Shown here: positions 52,840 to 63,532 of the stretch, one piece after another
How positions within the stretch are numbered: position 1 is the stretch's first letter
How the letters are laid out: each line of letters opens with the position of its first letter
The notes under the pieces: model-generated
Seen by the model: only the letters and a program-made list of their open reading frames with translations
Told to the model about the DNA's origin: nothing
Database searches by the model: none
Source of the DNA: Symsagittifera roscoffensis
Taxonomy: Eukaryota; Xenacoelomorpha; Acoela; Convolutidae
DNA: 64,000 bases
Direction of reading: 5' to 3'
Assembly (NCBI RefSeq): GCF_963678635.1
Contig: NC_087069.1
Coordinates: 4,881,472-4,945,471 of the forward strand
Made by a program: the position numbers and the translations under genes

Positions 52840-53330
52840 CGGGACATCTCATCTGATACTGGGAGACAGCTTGGTCAGAGTGCTGTCAAATTTGAGGACC
52901 TCGTGGGTCACCACGGTGATGGCCTTTGGAGGAGCGACGATAGCCCAGTTATATCGGATGGTGGAACTGATGAATCCAGGGAGGATTACCAATGTGATGA
53001 TCTTAGTTGGGACGAATGACATCTCCAGAGGTTCAGACGAGCAGGAAGCACTATGGGAGTCAATGATGGTGTGTTTGTTTACTACCCTCTGGCAGAAATT
53101 CAATTGCGCGGTACTGACCGTTTGCACTGTGCCAATGAATACGAGAAGCCTGGCAGCATCATGAAGAAGGCACAACGAGGGAGTCGTCAGGTGGAACAAC
53201 ATCTTGAGGAACCTAGCAAGTCGAAATGCGGAAGAATGATCCTCATGGACATCGAACATGAGTTGAGAGCCATGGATCAGGCCAGACTGACCACGGATGG
53301 CATCCACTTCGACAGAATTGAAGGACAAGC
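52840..53330 (+). other. SGNH/GDSL hydrolase domain, copy B
   Basis: Blocks in order: LILGDSLVRVL with the nucleophile Ser codon at 52868-52870; MAFGGATIAQL (oxyanion Gly); ILVGTNDIS with Asn at 53015-53017; and TTDGIHFD with the Asp at 53296-53298 and the catalytic His at 53305-53307. This is the full signature of an SGNH esterase or acylhydrolase. The TGA at 53162 and a frame change split it in this copy. Such esterase domains are known from ORF1 of some CR1-type LINEs and from giant Penelope-type telomeric elements of rotifers; within a Ty3/gypsy-type element it is unusual as far as I know. Confidence 0.85.
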
Positions 53331-56140
53331 TTGGTTGAATCGGGTCTTCCAATAGCGGTTGGACGAGCTGGAAGCAGAACTCTTTGACACAGGAGTGCTG
53401 AAGGAAGAAGGAACAGTGAGTGACGCGGTGATTACCACCTTTGTGCCTCCTAGCTTGGAAACACGCTTGGGGTACGGTCCCGGCCGTCACGAACTACAGG
53501 CAACAAAGCTCCAGCGAACCAGGTCGAAGAACAGACGTACAGGATCGATTGGGAGAAGCACCGATGAGGAGGACTATTCATCCTAGGAGAAGAATAGGAC
53601 CTATCAACCCAATCGAAGAGACAGCAGGCACATCTAGATCGGACACTAGATCGGAGACGACGAGTACCAGTCGAGAGGAGAGACCGAGCAGAGGCTCATT
53701 GATGTGGTCGAGACCCATACCGTCTCCCTGGCATATATACAAAGACGAACTAATGAAGCTGGATCTTCAGAGAGTAAGCTTCATCGAAGATGCAAGGAGG
53801 ATGCTGAATGGAGCGATGCTATCCGTCAACAGATTGTACTCGTTAACCGGCGTAGACTGGTTGATAGCCGCTAGCATAAATTTCAGCTCCACGACGGCCT
53901 TGAGATTTGCTGACTTGGAGGGACTGCCCTCTAACAACACGATGGGACCAGTGAATGCGAGACCGTTGCAAGATGTGAGGTTGAACCATGATGAGGGGAA
54001 TCGTGAAGAGAGACCAGGGAGATTCCTGACGACGAGAGCGCCGATTGGACAACACGTGAAGATATTCAGGCAGCTGACGACACCACCTGGTCATGTAAAG
54101 GAAAGAGTGTACCCAAAACTAGTGAACCAAGATGGTGATGCCCAGAGATATGGCGGATTGACAGCGATAAAGAAAGATGAAACCATCTTCGCCGCCTATG
54201 ACAAAGCAGAGATGAGGAAGGCCAAGATTATGGTAGTAGCGAATTCAGAGTTCGTGTACACTTCCAAGTCTTTGTTTTGGCCGGACTTCATAATGTTGGC
54301 AGCGGTCGACCTGGACCTACTGCAATCAGTATCTTTGGCTATAGGGGTACAAAGGCAGACGGACATGAATCCAATTACGATTGTGTTTGCTGGCATCAAT
54401 GACCATCTACACAGTAGAGGTTTTCTGAGCAGACTCAGAGATCCTACAACAGCAGAGAACGCTGTATGACCAGCGATAAAAGACATCCTTGAGTCGATGG
54501 GTGAAGTGGTGGATGCGACGAAGGAGGGGTCATTCAATAAAGTGGCATTGAGAGTAGTATTCGCGTTGTCTCCGGGATATGCACATCTCCCGGATGGACT
54601 GAAATTCGTGTATGCAATTGTGGCCTTACTCTCGGAAGGGAAATATGATGTGATCATATCAGCTCCGAATCGCCTGATAGAAATGGAGAATCTGAGGCCA
54701 CTTAAGTCTGAACTGCCTGCAGTATGGTCAGATATCTCAAACGCGATGAGAGGATTCAAGGACCACGCGCTACACATGTTAGTGTTGGACGAAGTGCTGG
54801 GGTTGGAACTGTCCAACTTCAGTCGACAACTCAAACTGAAACCGGGAATAGACGACGACCATCGAGTGATCACGGCAATGTCCAACGACTTATGGTTCCG
54901 AGCAATGGAAGTGGCAGGTGAAGACACAAGAAGGAAAATTCACTGGAGACGAGAGCTCATCTGGAGGCGATGGTTCTGAGAACCAAGCCGGAAGCCAACC
55001 AGTGGCTACACCTGAACCCTAGAGTAGCGGCATTGGGTGCAGATGCTTTTGAGCAAGGCCCCGTGATGATCACGAAGATGCATGCCTACTTGTTGAAGGA
55101 GGTGAACCTGGCGGAAAATGCCGGAGAAAAGACTGCTGAGTTTGTAAACAGAATGTGTCAGATTACTCTGGAAACCTTCTGGACCCAGGAAATGAAAGGA
55201 CAGGAGGGCTTTGAAAGGACAGACAGCATGTTAGAAGGGTTGGGAGCCGGATGGACCGCGTCCTTCTTGGGAAAAGTTTACCCGAAAGTCTCGCACTATT
55301 TGATAAAGGAATTCCTCCAAGCAGTAGTGAGAGTATCGATAGTGGAATTAATAGCCTTGTTCGTGACATTCGGAGCGGAGAGTTTCGTGAAAGGACCGGC
55401 GATGCTGCTCACCGATGGAATTCAGAACCTGCGGCTAGACGGACTTCTGACATTGATTGCAATTACCCACGGAAACTTGGGAGGACTAATAGAACTGGCA
55501 CGTTGTCCAGAGCAGATGAAAGAGAGAGTGAGGAACTTGGATATGAAGAAATCCACGGACTCGTGGAACAAGATAAGAGACCTGAGACACACCTTATCCA
55601 GTATCTCTTACAACAAAATCGCTTTGGAACGGGAGAAGACGAGACGATTGAAAGAGAGGAAGATGTTAGACGACATGTTGGAGGCATGCCACTGTTAACT
55701 GATCTGAGCTTGGCTATGAGAACCGATCCCTTGGCGCTGATCAGAGGAGTCACGGAGTTCGTGACACTGATCTATGGACCAGCAGTCACGTTTGCGTTCC
55801 CTGACGTTAAAGTGGAAGCATATAGGAGGTCGGTGCTGCACCTGAACCTCATATCGGCAGTGGACGGTAGTACACTGAACTGGTGTGAGCAGCACACATT
55901 GCGGGAGCTCATGAGTGAAGATCTGTTATTTGCGAAAATATCGGAGCCAGAGATGACAGTCATCAATTTTGACGACCACTTCCGTGATCGCATGGGAGAA
56001 GTAGAAAGAGGACACATCGAGGTGTTTCCAAGGCTTTGGAATCTGAGACCCTATGATAAAACGAATGGTGAAATAACCAGAGTGCCTCGTCTCACTGCAG
56101 CATATCACAAAGTGAGAGAAGAGACGAAGGACTGGGGCGA

Positions 56141-59100
56141 TTGGAGGCAATCCCTGAATTCCCTCTGATAAGAAGGGTGTTGCTCGGAGCAGTCTCCGTG
56201 GTACAGACTCCTAGATTGGGAGCATTCGAAGCCAATGAAAGGAGAGTAGGTAATTTCGTGGGAACGATGGATCCATACTTTGTAGGGAGAAACGCCGCCG
56301 TGTTACAGTACACACGATTTGCATACACGGATCAAGCGACGAGAAGGCGAATAAGCAACGCCGTGACTCCCAAGCCTGGAAGATTTGATGATGAATGGAA
56401 GGAATTAGGCTTAGCTCCGATGAGGATGAGAGGCAGGACCGAATTGCCTGAAGCCTCATTAATCCTGACCAGTGTGAAAAAGGAGATGAAAGTGGGAGGA
56501 ATATTGCAGACAAGAATTTTCCTAGCACCCTTCGGCTGCGAAGAAATCAAAGTGGTCCATGGAGAAGAGGAAGATAAATCGGCCGGTACACTGCTCATAC
56601 CGAGATTCCAGGAAGAAGCCGACAATGGCGAACAAGGACCATCGAGCCCGAACAAAGATAAATCTGAAGGAAATGACGGACAGAGTGGAAGCCGTCAAAC
56701 CGAAGAACCCATGCAACAAGATCAAGCTGGTGGGGAATCGACAGGAGGAACATCGACAGGAGGAACATCCAGCCTGGATTTCAATATCTTCAGTGATCTT
56801 GAGAACAATGCAGATACATTGGAAACGACTGAGCCAGCGGATGAAGGCATCTCGACACTGGAGTCTCCGTCAGCCTTTATGGAAATGAAACGGAATTTGC
56901 CGGAGAGCAGCTCTCCTGGCAATTCAAGAAATAATGACCAGAGAATCCTCATGGAATCACCTCGGAGGAGAAGAATAGAGGCTTCAGCCAGAGTACCTTT
57001 CTTGGGAACGCTGCCCGAAGAAGAATGGGAAGTTCATCACCGAGACCACGAGAGTAGGACGGGATGCAAACTGGATAGAGTGGCGTTTATGGAAGAAGTC
57101 TGGACCGTGGTTCTAAAAACGGGTCTCAACCAACCCTTGATGAGAGAAGTGCTTGACAAGCTTGATGAGTGTGAAGGGAGACTGAGTGAGTTGTTGATCG
57201 ACTCAGCCACTGATGAGAGTGAAGCGAATTCTCCCATCAAGATGACACCGCAGGACGATGAAGGAGAGGTGGTGTATCTGTCAAGAACCAGGAGAGGGAC
57301 GATGCGATCAAAAATGGTAATTGATAAAATCAATGCGATGAAAATGAAGTTAGGCAGCAGAGTGATTCCGAGGAGAGTTGGAAAGACGAAAGTGAATTCA
57401 GAAATATCGATGAAAGCTGGTAACTCAGCAAAAAGGAAACGAGTTGAGGAGGTCATGGATTTGGGGCAAGGTGATTATCAATTGTCTGGCACAGATAGAA
57501 TGTTAACTGATATAGCGATGGTGCCACCCATTCTCATGGCGGGGATAAAGTCAACCGGTTATAAATCCAAAAGGAGTGACCGCACTATGACTGGAGCAAC
57601 CTTAGAAATGGAAATACTCAGCCAATGTGGAGAGAGCAAAATGAAAGACTTCAAGCCATCTCCCATGAATCATGGAAAGGGAAGTATCGCAGGACAACTA
57701 ACTTCAGTGGAATACAACCGACTGACAGTGTCGGAGACTGTGTCGATAGATGAACCCACAGGTGGATGCATGGAGATGTTAGAATACCGAAACTCGGCTA
57801 GAGGGTATGTAATGGCCCTGGAAGACGAAAAAGCCATGGAGGGTTATCTGGAAATGATGTTGCAAGGCACCACCCTCAAGCAGAAGGCGTACGGGACTTT
57901 GGCGTCGTCTGACATACAGGCGGAAACGATCGAGCAGTTAGTGAGCCTTCCATGGAAAGCAGTAGTGTTGAGGTATTTCGAAGAAGAAATGAGGACTATG
58001 CCAAGAATACATGCTCTCGTGGCAGTACCTTACGTAAGAACAGAGTTACAACTCAGGTTCGCCTGTTGCATGATGGGACTGACTCGCGAAGAATATGACT
58101 CAGAAGAAAGGAAGAGATCAAAAGAGGAAAAGGTTTTCCTTATGACGAACCTGAGGGATCTGATAGTCCAGGAGGGAGCAGCAGTAGCGTGTGCGAAGCG
58201 GAGAGACGCTCTCTGTTTCATTCGATTCCTGATAGAGCAGATTTCAGTACCTGCATTAAACACTTCTGTTAAAATGTTGAGGGAAGGCGATGAGCGAACG
58301 AAAGCCTTATTCTTGCTAGCACTGCTGGATTTGCAGCAAAGTAAACCGATGAGGGTGAACATGAAAGAACCTGAGGAGTTGGAACCCATGAAAAAGATAG
58401 ACGAAATCAGGAGATTCTCAAACAAGGAGCTGAGACTCACTAAAGAATCTATGAGAGCATTGCCGAAATCCAGTGAATACTGTGGACCGATCAAGAAGAA
58501 ATCGTATGGCTACGTATCCGGGATCATAGGGATCGCGTACAATCCTTTCCTGAGTGAAGACATACGTGATTGCTTCTTCGATTATGAGCAGGCGGTGTTG
58601 CTAAGATTCTGGACGTCCAGAATTGTAACGGTTAAGAGCGTTAACAATCCACAGGCCGAATTGGGACTGGTCTTGGAAAAAGAGGTGACTGCACCTTCAG
58701 TACCAAAATCCGACAAAAGAGTGGAGTTTGGGTTGGGATTCTCAGATGAATTACTGAGAACGAGCTTGATGACAGTGTGGGAATTGATGAGGCCATCATG
58801 GTGTCCTAGTCCCAACGCTGACTCAATATTACGGGCGACACAAGACGTGCAGAGGGAACTGAATGCAGACTGTAACCTGCGTGACCTCAACATCATATAT
58901 AATGTGATGATAACAGCCTCTAAGAGCAACGGAGAAGATAAAGTGGAGTTGCCTGGCTGGGGACCAGAAGACTGGGTCAAACCTGGTAGCTGTCTGGCGG
59001 AAGTCTGTGGACTGGAGGGTCACGTTTGTGGAGGTATGGACTGTGTGAGGACCCTGGAGAAACAACACAAGCAATTGACGGTATTGTTTGGAAATGTAGT

Positions 59101-60439
59101 GATGAAAGCTAGAACAGAAACGGAACTGATAGCAGATTGCCATGGAGGAACCGATGTGAATCTAGTGACTGCACTAGGATTCTACAGCATGTTTGGTTCT
59201 TTAGAGTCACTATTGAATCTGGAACAGAAACATGAGGTGGTCACAGCCATCAGTGTAGAAGTATTCCCAGGAGTTCTGCAGACTGAACAGAAATACATAG
59301 GGAAATGGAGGGAAGCAATCGAGACAGAAATGAACGTCAGACACAGTGAGACTTATTGTAGACCATCAGGAGCACGTTATTTGGTGGGTTCAACGTTGGC
59401 TACAATGTGCAAGAGCAGATACCCTGTACATTTCGTGGCTGTGGACGTGAAGAGTACAAGAATGATCGTGGATCAAGCCTTCTCAGTGCCGAAGTGTGTG
59501 AGATTGGCGAGAATGTCTGAAAAGTCTTACGAGTTACTACGTAAGATGTTCTCAGCAGTTCCAGAGAGAACCAAAGAAGAATTGGAGTCAATACTAGGAA
59601 AGAAGTTCATGGGATATGTGAATGGGAACTTCAGTGACTTCGAGAGACAGAAACAGAGAGGATCAACTGTCACCGATTACAATGCAGTAGATGAGAATGA
59701 TGAAGTCCACCGAGTGATGATGGAAGTGGAACCATTGCTGGAAGCTTCGGGAAAACGTAATTGGAGGAGCATCATGTTGACGCATGACGAGTTTCCTTGC
59801 CACTGCTTGCTGCAGACCTGGTGGTATCCCAAGCGTAGTAATCTGATGTTGATCTGGGACTCTGGAGAGCTGCTCTCCATGGGTTTACCAGATTCATCAC
59901 AGCCCGTAACGATAGTGATAGTGGGAGTTATGATGGCGATACGATGGCTGGAAGCTCATGTGAGAGAAAATAACAGACAGGAGGCACCGACGAGAGAACA
60001 GTTGCGGAAATTAGATTGTCTAAAAGATTTAGATCTTTTTGAGACAATGTGCAAAGTTCTAAACATTCCGATGGAAGTGAAGAAGATATGGGCAAGAAAA
60101 CGATTGATGCCATGGTTCAGAGCTAACATAACTGCATGGTTGTACGAGTATGCGAAAAAGCATATGTCGAAGCACGGCAGGGTGTACAGTGAATATCAGC
60201 TGGACATTGGAGCAGGAGCTTTCAAGCGAGCTCCCGTGACTCATCGGAATGCAGTGACCACCGCTGTGAAAAGAATTTCCAGGACGAGTGAACGTAGTGT
60301 AAAGGAGAAGGCAGAGATGCTGAAAGAAGATTTGGAGAGAAACGTTACGTTGTGTCTCCACAACAGCTTCTGCAGAAACAGAGAATCTAACGTGGATCCC
60401 CTACCTTGTTGTAAACAGAGGGTGGAAGAGCAGAAGTGA
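56141..60439 (+). CDS. C-terminal half of the second frame, copy B (open 1432-codon piece)
   Basis: Largest undamaged piece of the second frame; no start codon is implied, since it is the continuation of a longer protein after the indel near 56134. It begins in a conserved helical region, passes an acidic Gln/Ser/Gly-rich linker at about residues 145-230, then a conserved block around RVPFLGTLPEEEWEVHH, a Lys/Arg-rich segment (about 385-430), and about 950 residues of mixed fold. The last part has many Cys and His (for example CHCLLQTWWYP and DPLPCC). The part corresponding to 58431-59569 is absent from copy A. I recognise no family. The hydrophobic stretch TIVIVGVMMAI is too short and isolated to argue for a membrane anchor. 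Confidence 0.75.
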   Translation: MEAIPEFPLIRRVLLGAVSVVQTPRLGAFEANERRVGNFVGTMDPYFVGRNAAVLQYTRFAYTDQATRRRISNAVTPKPGRFDDEWKELGLAPMRMRGRTELPEASLILTSVKKEMKVGGILQTRIFLAPFGCEEIKVVHGEEEDKSAGTLLIPRFQEEADNGEQGPSSPNKDKSEGNDGQSGSRQTEEPMQQDQAGGESTGGTSTGGTSSLDFNIFSDLENNADTLETTEPADEGISTLESPSAFMEMKRNLPESSSPGNSRNNDQRILMESPRRRRIEASARVPFLGTLPEEEWEVHHRDHESRTGCKLDRVAFMEEVWTVVLKTGLNQPLMREVLDKLDECEGRLSELLIDSATDESEANSPIKMTPQDDEGEVVYLSRTRRGTMRSKMVIDKINAMKMKLGSRVIPRRVGKTKVNSEISMKAGNSAKRKRVEEVMDLGQGDYQLSGTDRMLTDIAMVPPILMAGIKSTGYKSKRSDRTMTGATLEMEILSQCGESKMKDFKPSPMNHGKGSIAGQLTSVEYNRLTVSETVSIDEPTGGCMEMLEYRNSARGYVMALEDEKAMEGYLEMMLQGTTLKQKAYGTLASSDIQAETIEQLVSLPWKAVVLRYFEEEMRTMPRIHALVAVPYVRTELQLRFACCMMGLTREEYDSEERKRSKEEKVFLMTNLRDLIVQEGAAVACAKRRDALCFIRFLIEQISVPALNTSVKMLREGDERTKALFLLALLDLQQSKPMRVNMKEPEELEPMKKIDEIRRFSNKELRLTKESMRALPKSSEYCGPIKKKSYGYVSGIIGIAYNPFLSEDIRDCFFDYEQAVLLRFWTSRIVTVKSVNNPQAELGLVLEKEVTAPSVPKSDKRVEFGLGFSDELLRTSLMTVWELMRPSWCPSPNADSILRATQDVQRELNADCNLRDLNIIYNVMITASKSNGEDKVELPGWGPEDWVKPGSCLAEVCGLEGHVCGGMDCVRTLEKQHKQLTVLFGNVVMKARTETELIADCHGGTDVNLVTALGFYSMFGSLESLLNLEQKHEVVTAISVEVFPGVLQTEQKYIGKWREAIETEMNVRHSETYCRPSGARYLVGSTLATMCKSRYPVHFVAVDVKSTRMIVDQAFSVPKCVRLARMSEKSYELLRKMFSAVPERTKEELESILGKKFMGYVNGNFSDFERQKQRGSTVTDYNAVDENDEVHRVMMEVEPLLEASGKRNWRSIMLTHDEFPCHCLLQTWWYPKRSNLMLIWDSGELLSMGLPDSSQPVTIVIVGVMMAIRWLEAHVRENNRQEAPTREQLRKLDCLKDLDLFETMCKVLNIPMEVKKIWARKRLMPWFRANITAWLYEYAKKHMSKHGRVYSEYQLDIGAGAFKRAPVTHRNAVTTAVKRISRTSERSVKEKAEMLKEDLERNVTLCLHNSFCRNRESNVDPLPCCKQRVEEQK

Positions 60440-60549
60440 AGTGTTGGAGGACGGCTTCCAGCAGCGTCAGGAAAGCTAACGACGTGTTACAAGATACAGA
60501 AACTGAGAGTGCAGAGTCAGTATCACAGGAGGAAGAAATGGAACATTGA

Positions 60550-61367
60550 CGGATGACCGAAAGACAGGATGAAAAAAGAGATGAAATTAGAAGAATTTAG
60601 AAGTTTTAGAACTTCTAAACGACGAAAAAAGAAGAAAACAAAGGAGTGATGAAGAAAAGTTAAAACTCAGAATTGTTTATGTGTGTGAAAAACTCAAGTG
60701 AGAAACCAAGCAACCAAGTTGTAATTGAAAACTGAAACATTAAGTTGAGTTTTGAAATTGTTGCATTTGTAAATTTGCATTTGATTTTAGTTGAAGTGGC
60801 TTTAGAGACACTCACTTACTATTTATTTAGGAAGGCTTAAGTGAAGGAGTATATTTAAATATTCCAGCCTGCATGACTGTTTTTAATCAGCTAGGAGAAC
60901 TGATCACTCTGCGGTGACATGGAAGGCTTGAGTAATCTCTCGAAGAGGGAGATTGTTTCAATAGTTCTTTCTAACCACAGAGTTTCTTAAATTTAATATT
61001 CAGGACAATAACAAGCAAGATTTCCGAAGGGAAAAGCGTAGTAGGATAATTTTAGCTTGTTGGTTGGCAGGACTGTCCTGCAAGCCAACACCTTTTAAAT
61101 CTAAGAGAAAAAGTTTTAATCGGGACATTGACATTGGAAGTCAGAAAATATGTTTTATCTTAAATCATATCCTCAATATGCAGATTAATGAGAGAATTTG
61201 AAGGCTATAGTGATGTAGTATGATGCCATTTATATTCTGCAGTGAGTCGATGTGACGTGGATAAAAGTAATTTCGTGCATTTTGCAAATTCTGTTCGATG
61301 ACACTGTGACCATTTTACGAATATTGCGTGATTCAATGAGGACATTGACCGGACTGTCCGGGGAGTA
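60550..61367 (+). other. 3' untranslated region of copy B
   Basis: 818 bp, near-identical to 35581-36400, with the same palindrome near 61067 and the same CCGGGGAGTA before the LTR. No gene seen. Confidence 0.7.
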
Positions 61368-62290
61368 TGTGACATTCGACCAGAATGTGAAAAATGCAAT
61401 CTCTGCAGAATTCGAATTTTTAGCAGCGAGCCTTCCGATTGGTGATTATTAAGAACTAAGAACGTTATTGGAACGATTGGCCAGACGGTGAGGGCTGGAA
61501 TATTCTGATGTTTTAAAATTTCAAAAATTCGAACTATGACGTCATATATCTGAGAAACGTCAGAAACGGCCATTTTGGCTAAAACAAGAAAGAAAGACAG
61601 AACAACATTAGCTGCGCTAACAACAACTACGAAATCGAGATTGGAAAACGACAACGAGTTACAGAGTAACAGAGAACACTCCGAGTTGCAACTATTGTGC
61701 CGCTACAATAGTTGCAAGGCCGTTGCGAACAACGGTGAAGGGTGAAAGACGGCCTTCCGGCTTAAGAAGAAATCAGGATTAACAAGCTTGATCCAGCGGA
61801 TTTGTCAATCCGGAGGGGTAAAGGAACTGCAACTTTTATCATGTTACATAAACTTTTAGCTTCCTGTCATGTCCTGACTTGAATTTAATTAACATCTAAA
61901 TTCATTTTGATAAGGATGAGAAGCTAGGAGTTGGGGGAAAGGGTTGATCCATCTTCGATGGAGATGATGATTTTTATCTACTGAACAAAAACAATAGCAA
62001 TATAATATAATGAGTGGTAGCCCTGTTTTTAGGAGTGACCTCGTGGTCTGGGGATACTGAGACCCAGTCATGAGCTCGTTATTTCTGCATGTAATCTAGT
62101 TAATTTGAGTGTTTTGACCGAAGCCGAAAGCAGTAACGTTTTTGTCGACCCGATGTTAGAAAGACCACAGAAAAGTACTGGCTTGGTAGAGACGGTGAAA
62201 AGCATGCAAAGCTCTGTTTAGACGTTAGCCAGTCGTCTTAAGACTTAGTTTTGTCTTTTGTCGATATGTATCTTCCGGGCGAATGTTACA
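61368..62290 (+). repeat. 3' LTR of copy B (923 bp)
   Basis: TGTGACATTCG to CGAATGTTACA. It has the single-front form, without the 363-bp extra block of the middle LTR, and one stem-loop at 61686-61717. Few differences from 36764-37688 by eye, so the element is not ancient despite its many coding lesions. Confidence 0.92.
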
Positions 62291-62851
62291 GCAGACAACG
62301 GTGAAGGGTGGAGGACAGCCTTCCGGATTAAGAAGAAATGAAGATTAACGAGCTTGATTCAGTGGATTCAAGAATCCGGAAGGGTTTCGGAACTGAGACT
62401 TTTATTCTTTTATATAGACTTTTAGCTTCTTGTCATGTCCTGAATTGAATTTAATTAACAACTGGATTCATTTTGATAAGGATGAGAAGCTAGGAGTTGG
62501 GGGAAAGGGTTGATCCATCTTCGATGGAGATGATGATTTTTATCTACTGAACAAAAACAATAGTAATATAATAAGTAGTAGCCCTGTTTTTAGGAGTGAC
62601 CTCGTGGTCTGGGGATACTGAGACCCAGCCATGAGCTCACTATTTCTGCATGTAATTAAGTTAATTTGAGTGTTTTAACCGAAGCCGAAAGCAGTAACGT
62701 TTTTGTCGACCCGATGTTGGAAAAGACCACCGAAAGTACTGGCTTGGTAGAGACGGTGAAAAACATATAAAGCTCTGTTTATACGTTAGCCAGTCGTCTT
62801 AGGACTTAGTTTTATTTTCCGTCGATATGTATCTTCCGGGCGAATGTTACA
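62291..62851 (+). repeat. 5'-truncated LTR fragment 1
   Basis: Starts inside the LTR (equivalent to about 61726) and ends at the LTR end CGAATGTTACA. More diverged than the full LTRs, so it is probably from an older or different insertion. Confidence 0.85.
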
Positions 62852-63295
62852 TATATGAACTTTAAGCTTCCCTATTATGTCCTGAATTGAATTTAATTAA
62901 CATCTGAATTCATTCTGCTAAGATGAGAAGCTAGGAGTTGGGGGAAAGGGTTGATCCATCTTCGATGGAGATGATGATTTTTATCTACTGAACAAAAATA
63001 ATAAAAATTCAATAAAAAGTAGTAGCCCTGTTTTTAGGAGTGACCTCGTGGTCTGGGGATACTGAGACCCAGCCATGAGCTCACTGTTTCCGCATGCAAT
63101 TAAGTTAATTTGAGTGTTTTGACCGAAGCCGAAAGCAGTAACGTTTTTTGTCGACCCGATGCTAGAAAGACCACCGAAAGTACTGGCTTGATAGAGACGG
63201 TGAAAAGCACGCAAAGCTCTGTTTAGACGTTAGCCAGTCGTCTTAGGATTTAGTTTTGTTTTCCGTCGATATGTATCTTCCGGGCGAATGTTACA
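62852..63295 (+). repeat. 5'-truncated LTR fragment 2
   Basis: Starts at the aaacttttagcttcc point (equivalent to about 61849) and ends at CGAATGTTACA. The start coincides with an internal GTTACATAAAC that resembles the LTR end GTTACATATAT, suggesting recombination at that short homology. Confidence 0.85.
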
Positions 63296-63532
63296 CTGTT
63301 TCACTCGCTTTATGCAGGCTCTAACCGCAAATTCTTAGGTACACTAAACCGCAAAAATCTAGGCTCAATTCTGAAGCCCAATTCTCGGGTACCCTAAACC
63401 GCAAAAAATTAGGCATTGGATCGGTATCTAGGCATTTTCTCAGAAATTTAAGGCAATTTTTGCTATTGTTAAATTTAAATCAAGTGTTTGCACGCATAAT
63501 GCAATAGTTTTCCACAAAAGTCTTTTTCTGTG
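63296..63532. repeat. Short imperfect repeats with CTAAACCGCAAA
   Basis: AACCGCAAA occurs near 63319, 63347 and 63398 with related flanks (TTAGGTACAC, CGGGTACCC), and once more near 63711 after the next LTR fragment. The remainder is AT-rich. No gene seen. Confidence 0.6.

Larger units (their letters stand above)
51638..60549 (+). pseudogene. Giant post-pol second frame, copy B (about 2,970 codons, broken)
   Basis: The start MDNFNLDELMDLAEAY follows the spacer. Order of content: conserved N-terminal block (about 51638-51850); basic Pro/Ser region; coiled coil (about 52130-52330); SGNH hydrolase (about 52840-53330); Ser/Arg-rich linker; a large conserved region with FAGINDHLHSRG near 54395; a helical region to about 55650; acidic linker with SGGTSTGG-type repeats near 56730; then a C-terminal region with many conserved Cys (57250-60440). 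Breaks: GAG-to-TAG 52031, GGA-to-TGA 53162, GAG-to-TAG 53353, an extra G near 53468, TGG-to-TGA 54467, one-base loss near 54938, loss near 55594, 13-bp net loss near 56134, and a 5-bp insertion near 60436. No signal peptide or clear transmembrane segment, so not an envelope. Only the SGNH part is recognised. Confidence 0.85.
36401..62290 (+). mobile_element. Giant Ty3/gypsy-type retroelement, copy B (best preserved, 25.9 kb)
   Basis: Has both LTRs, a candidate primer site, the whole leader, and all coding parts. Internal region 37689-61367 is 23.7 kb. Coding damage: TAA in gag-pol at 43176, frameshifts near 43583, 44510, 47517 and 49770, a 78-bp loss at the end of RNase H, a 1,040-bp tandem duplication in integrase, and stops at 48077, 50289 and 50769. 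The second frame has stops at 52031, 53162, 53353 and 54467, frameshifts near 53468, 54940 and 56134, and a 5-bp insertion near 60436. These are independent of the damage in copy A. Confidence 0.9.

Noticed and set aside
57800-60439. Envelope-type gene in the second frame
   Set aside because: No signal peptide, no convincing transmembrane segment and no furin-like site. The short hydrophobic stretch near 59910-59940 is isolated.
14343-62290. Telomere-associated Penelope-type giant element (Terminon) as the identity of the large element
   Set aside because: It has LTRs, a primer site, a retropepsin, RNase H and a DDE integrase with GPY/F, which make it a Ty3/gypsy-type element despite the shared esterase domain.
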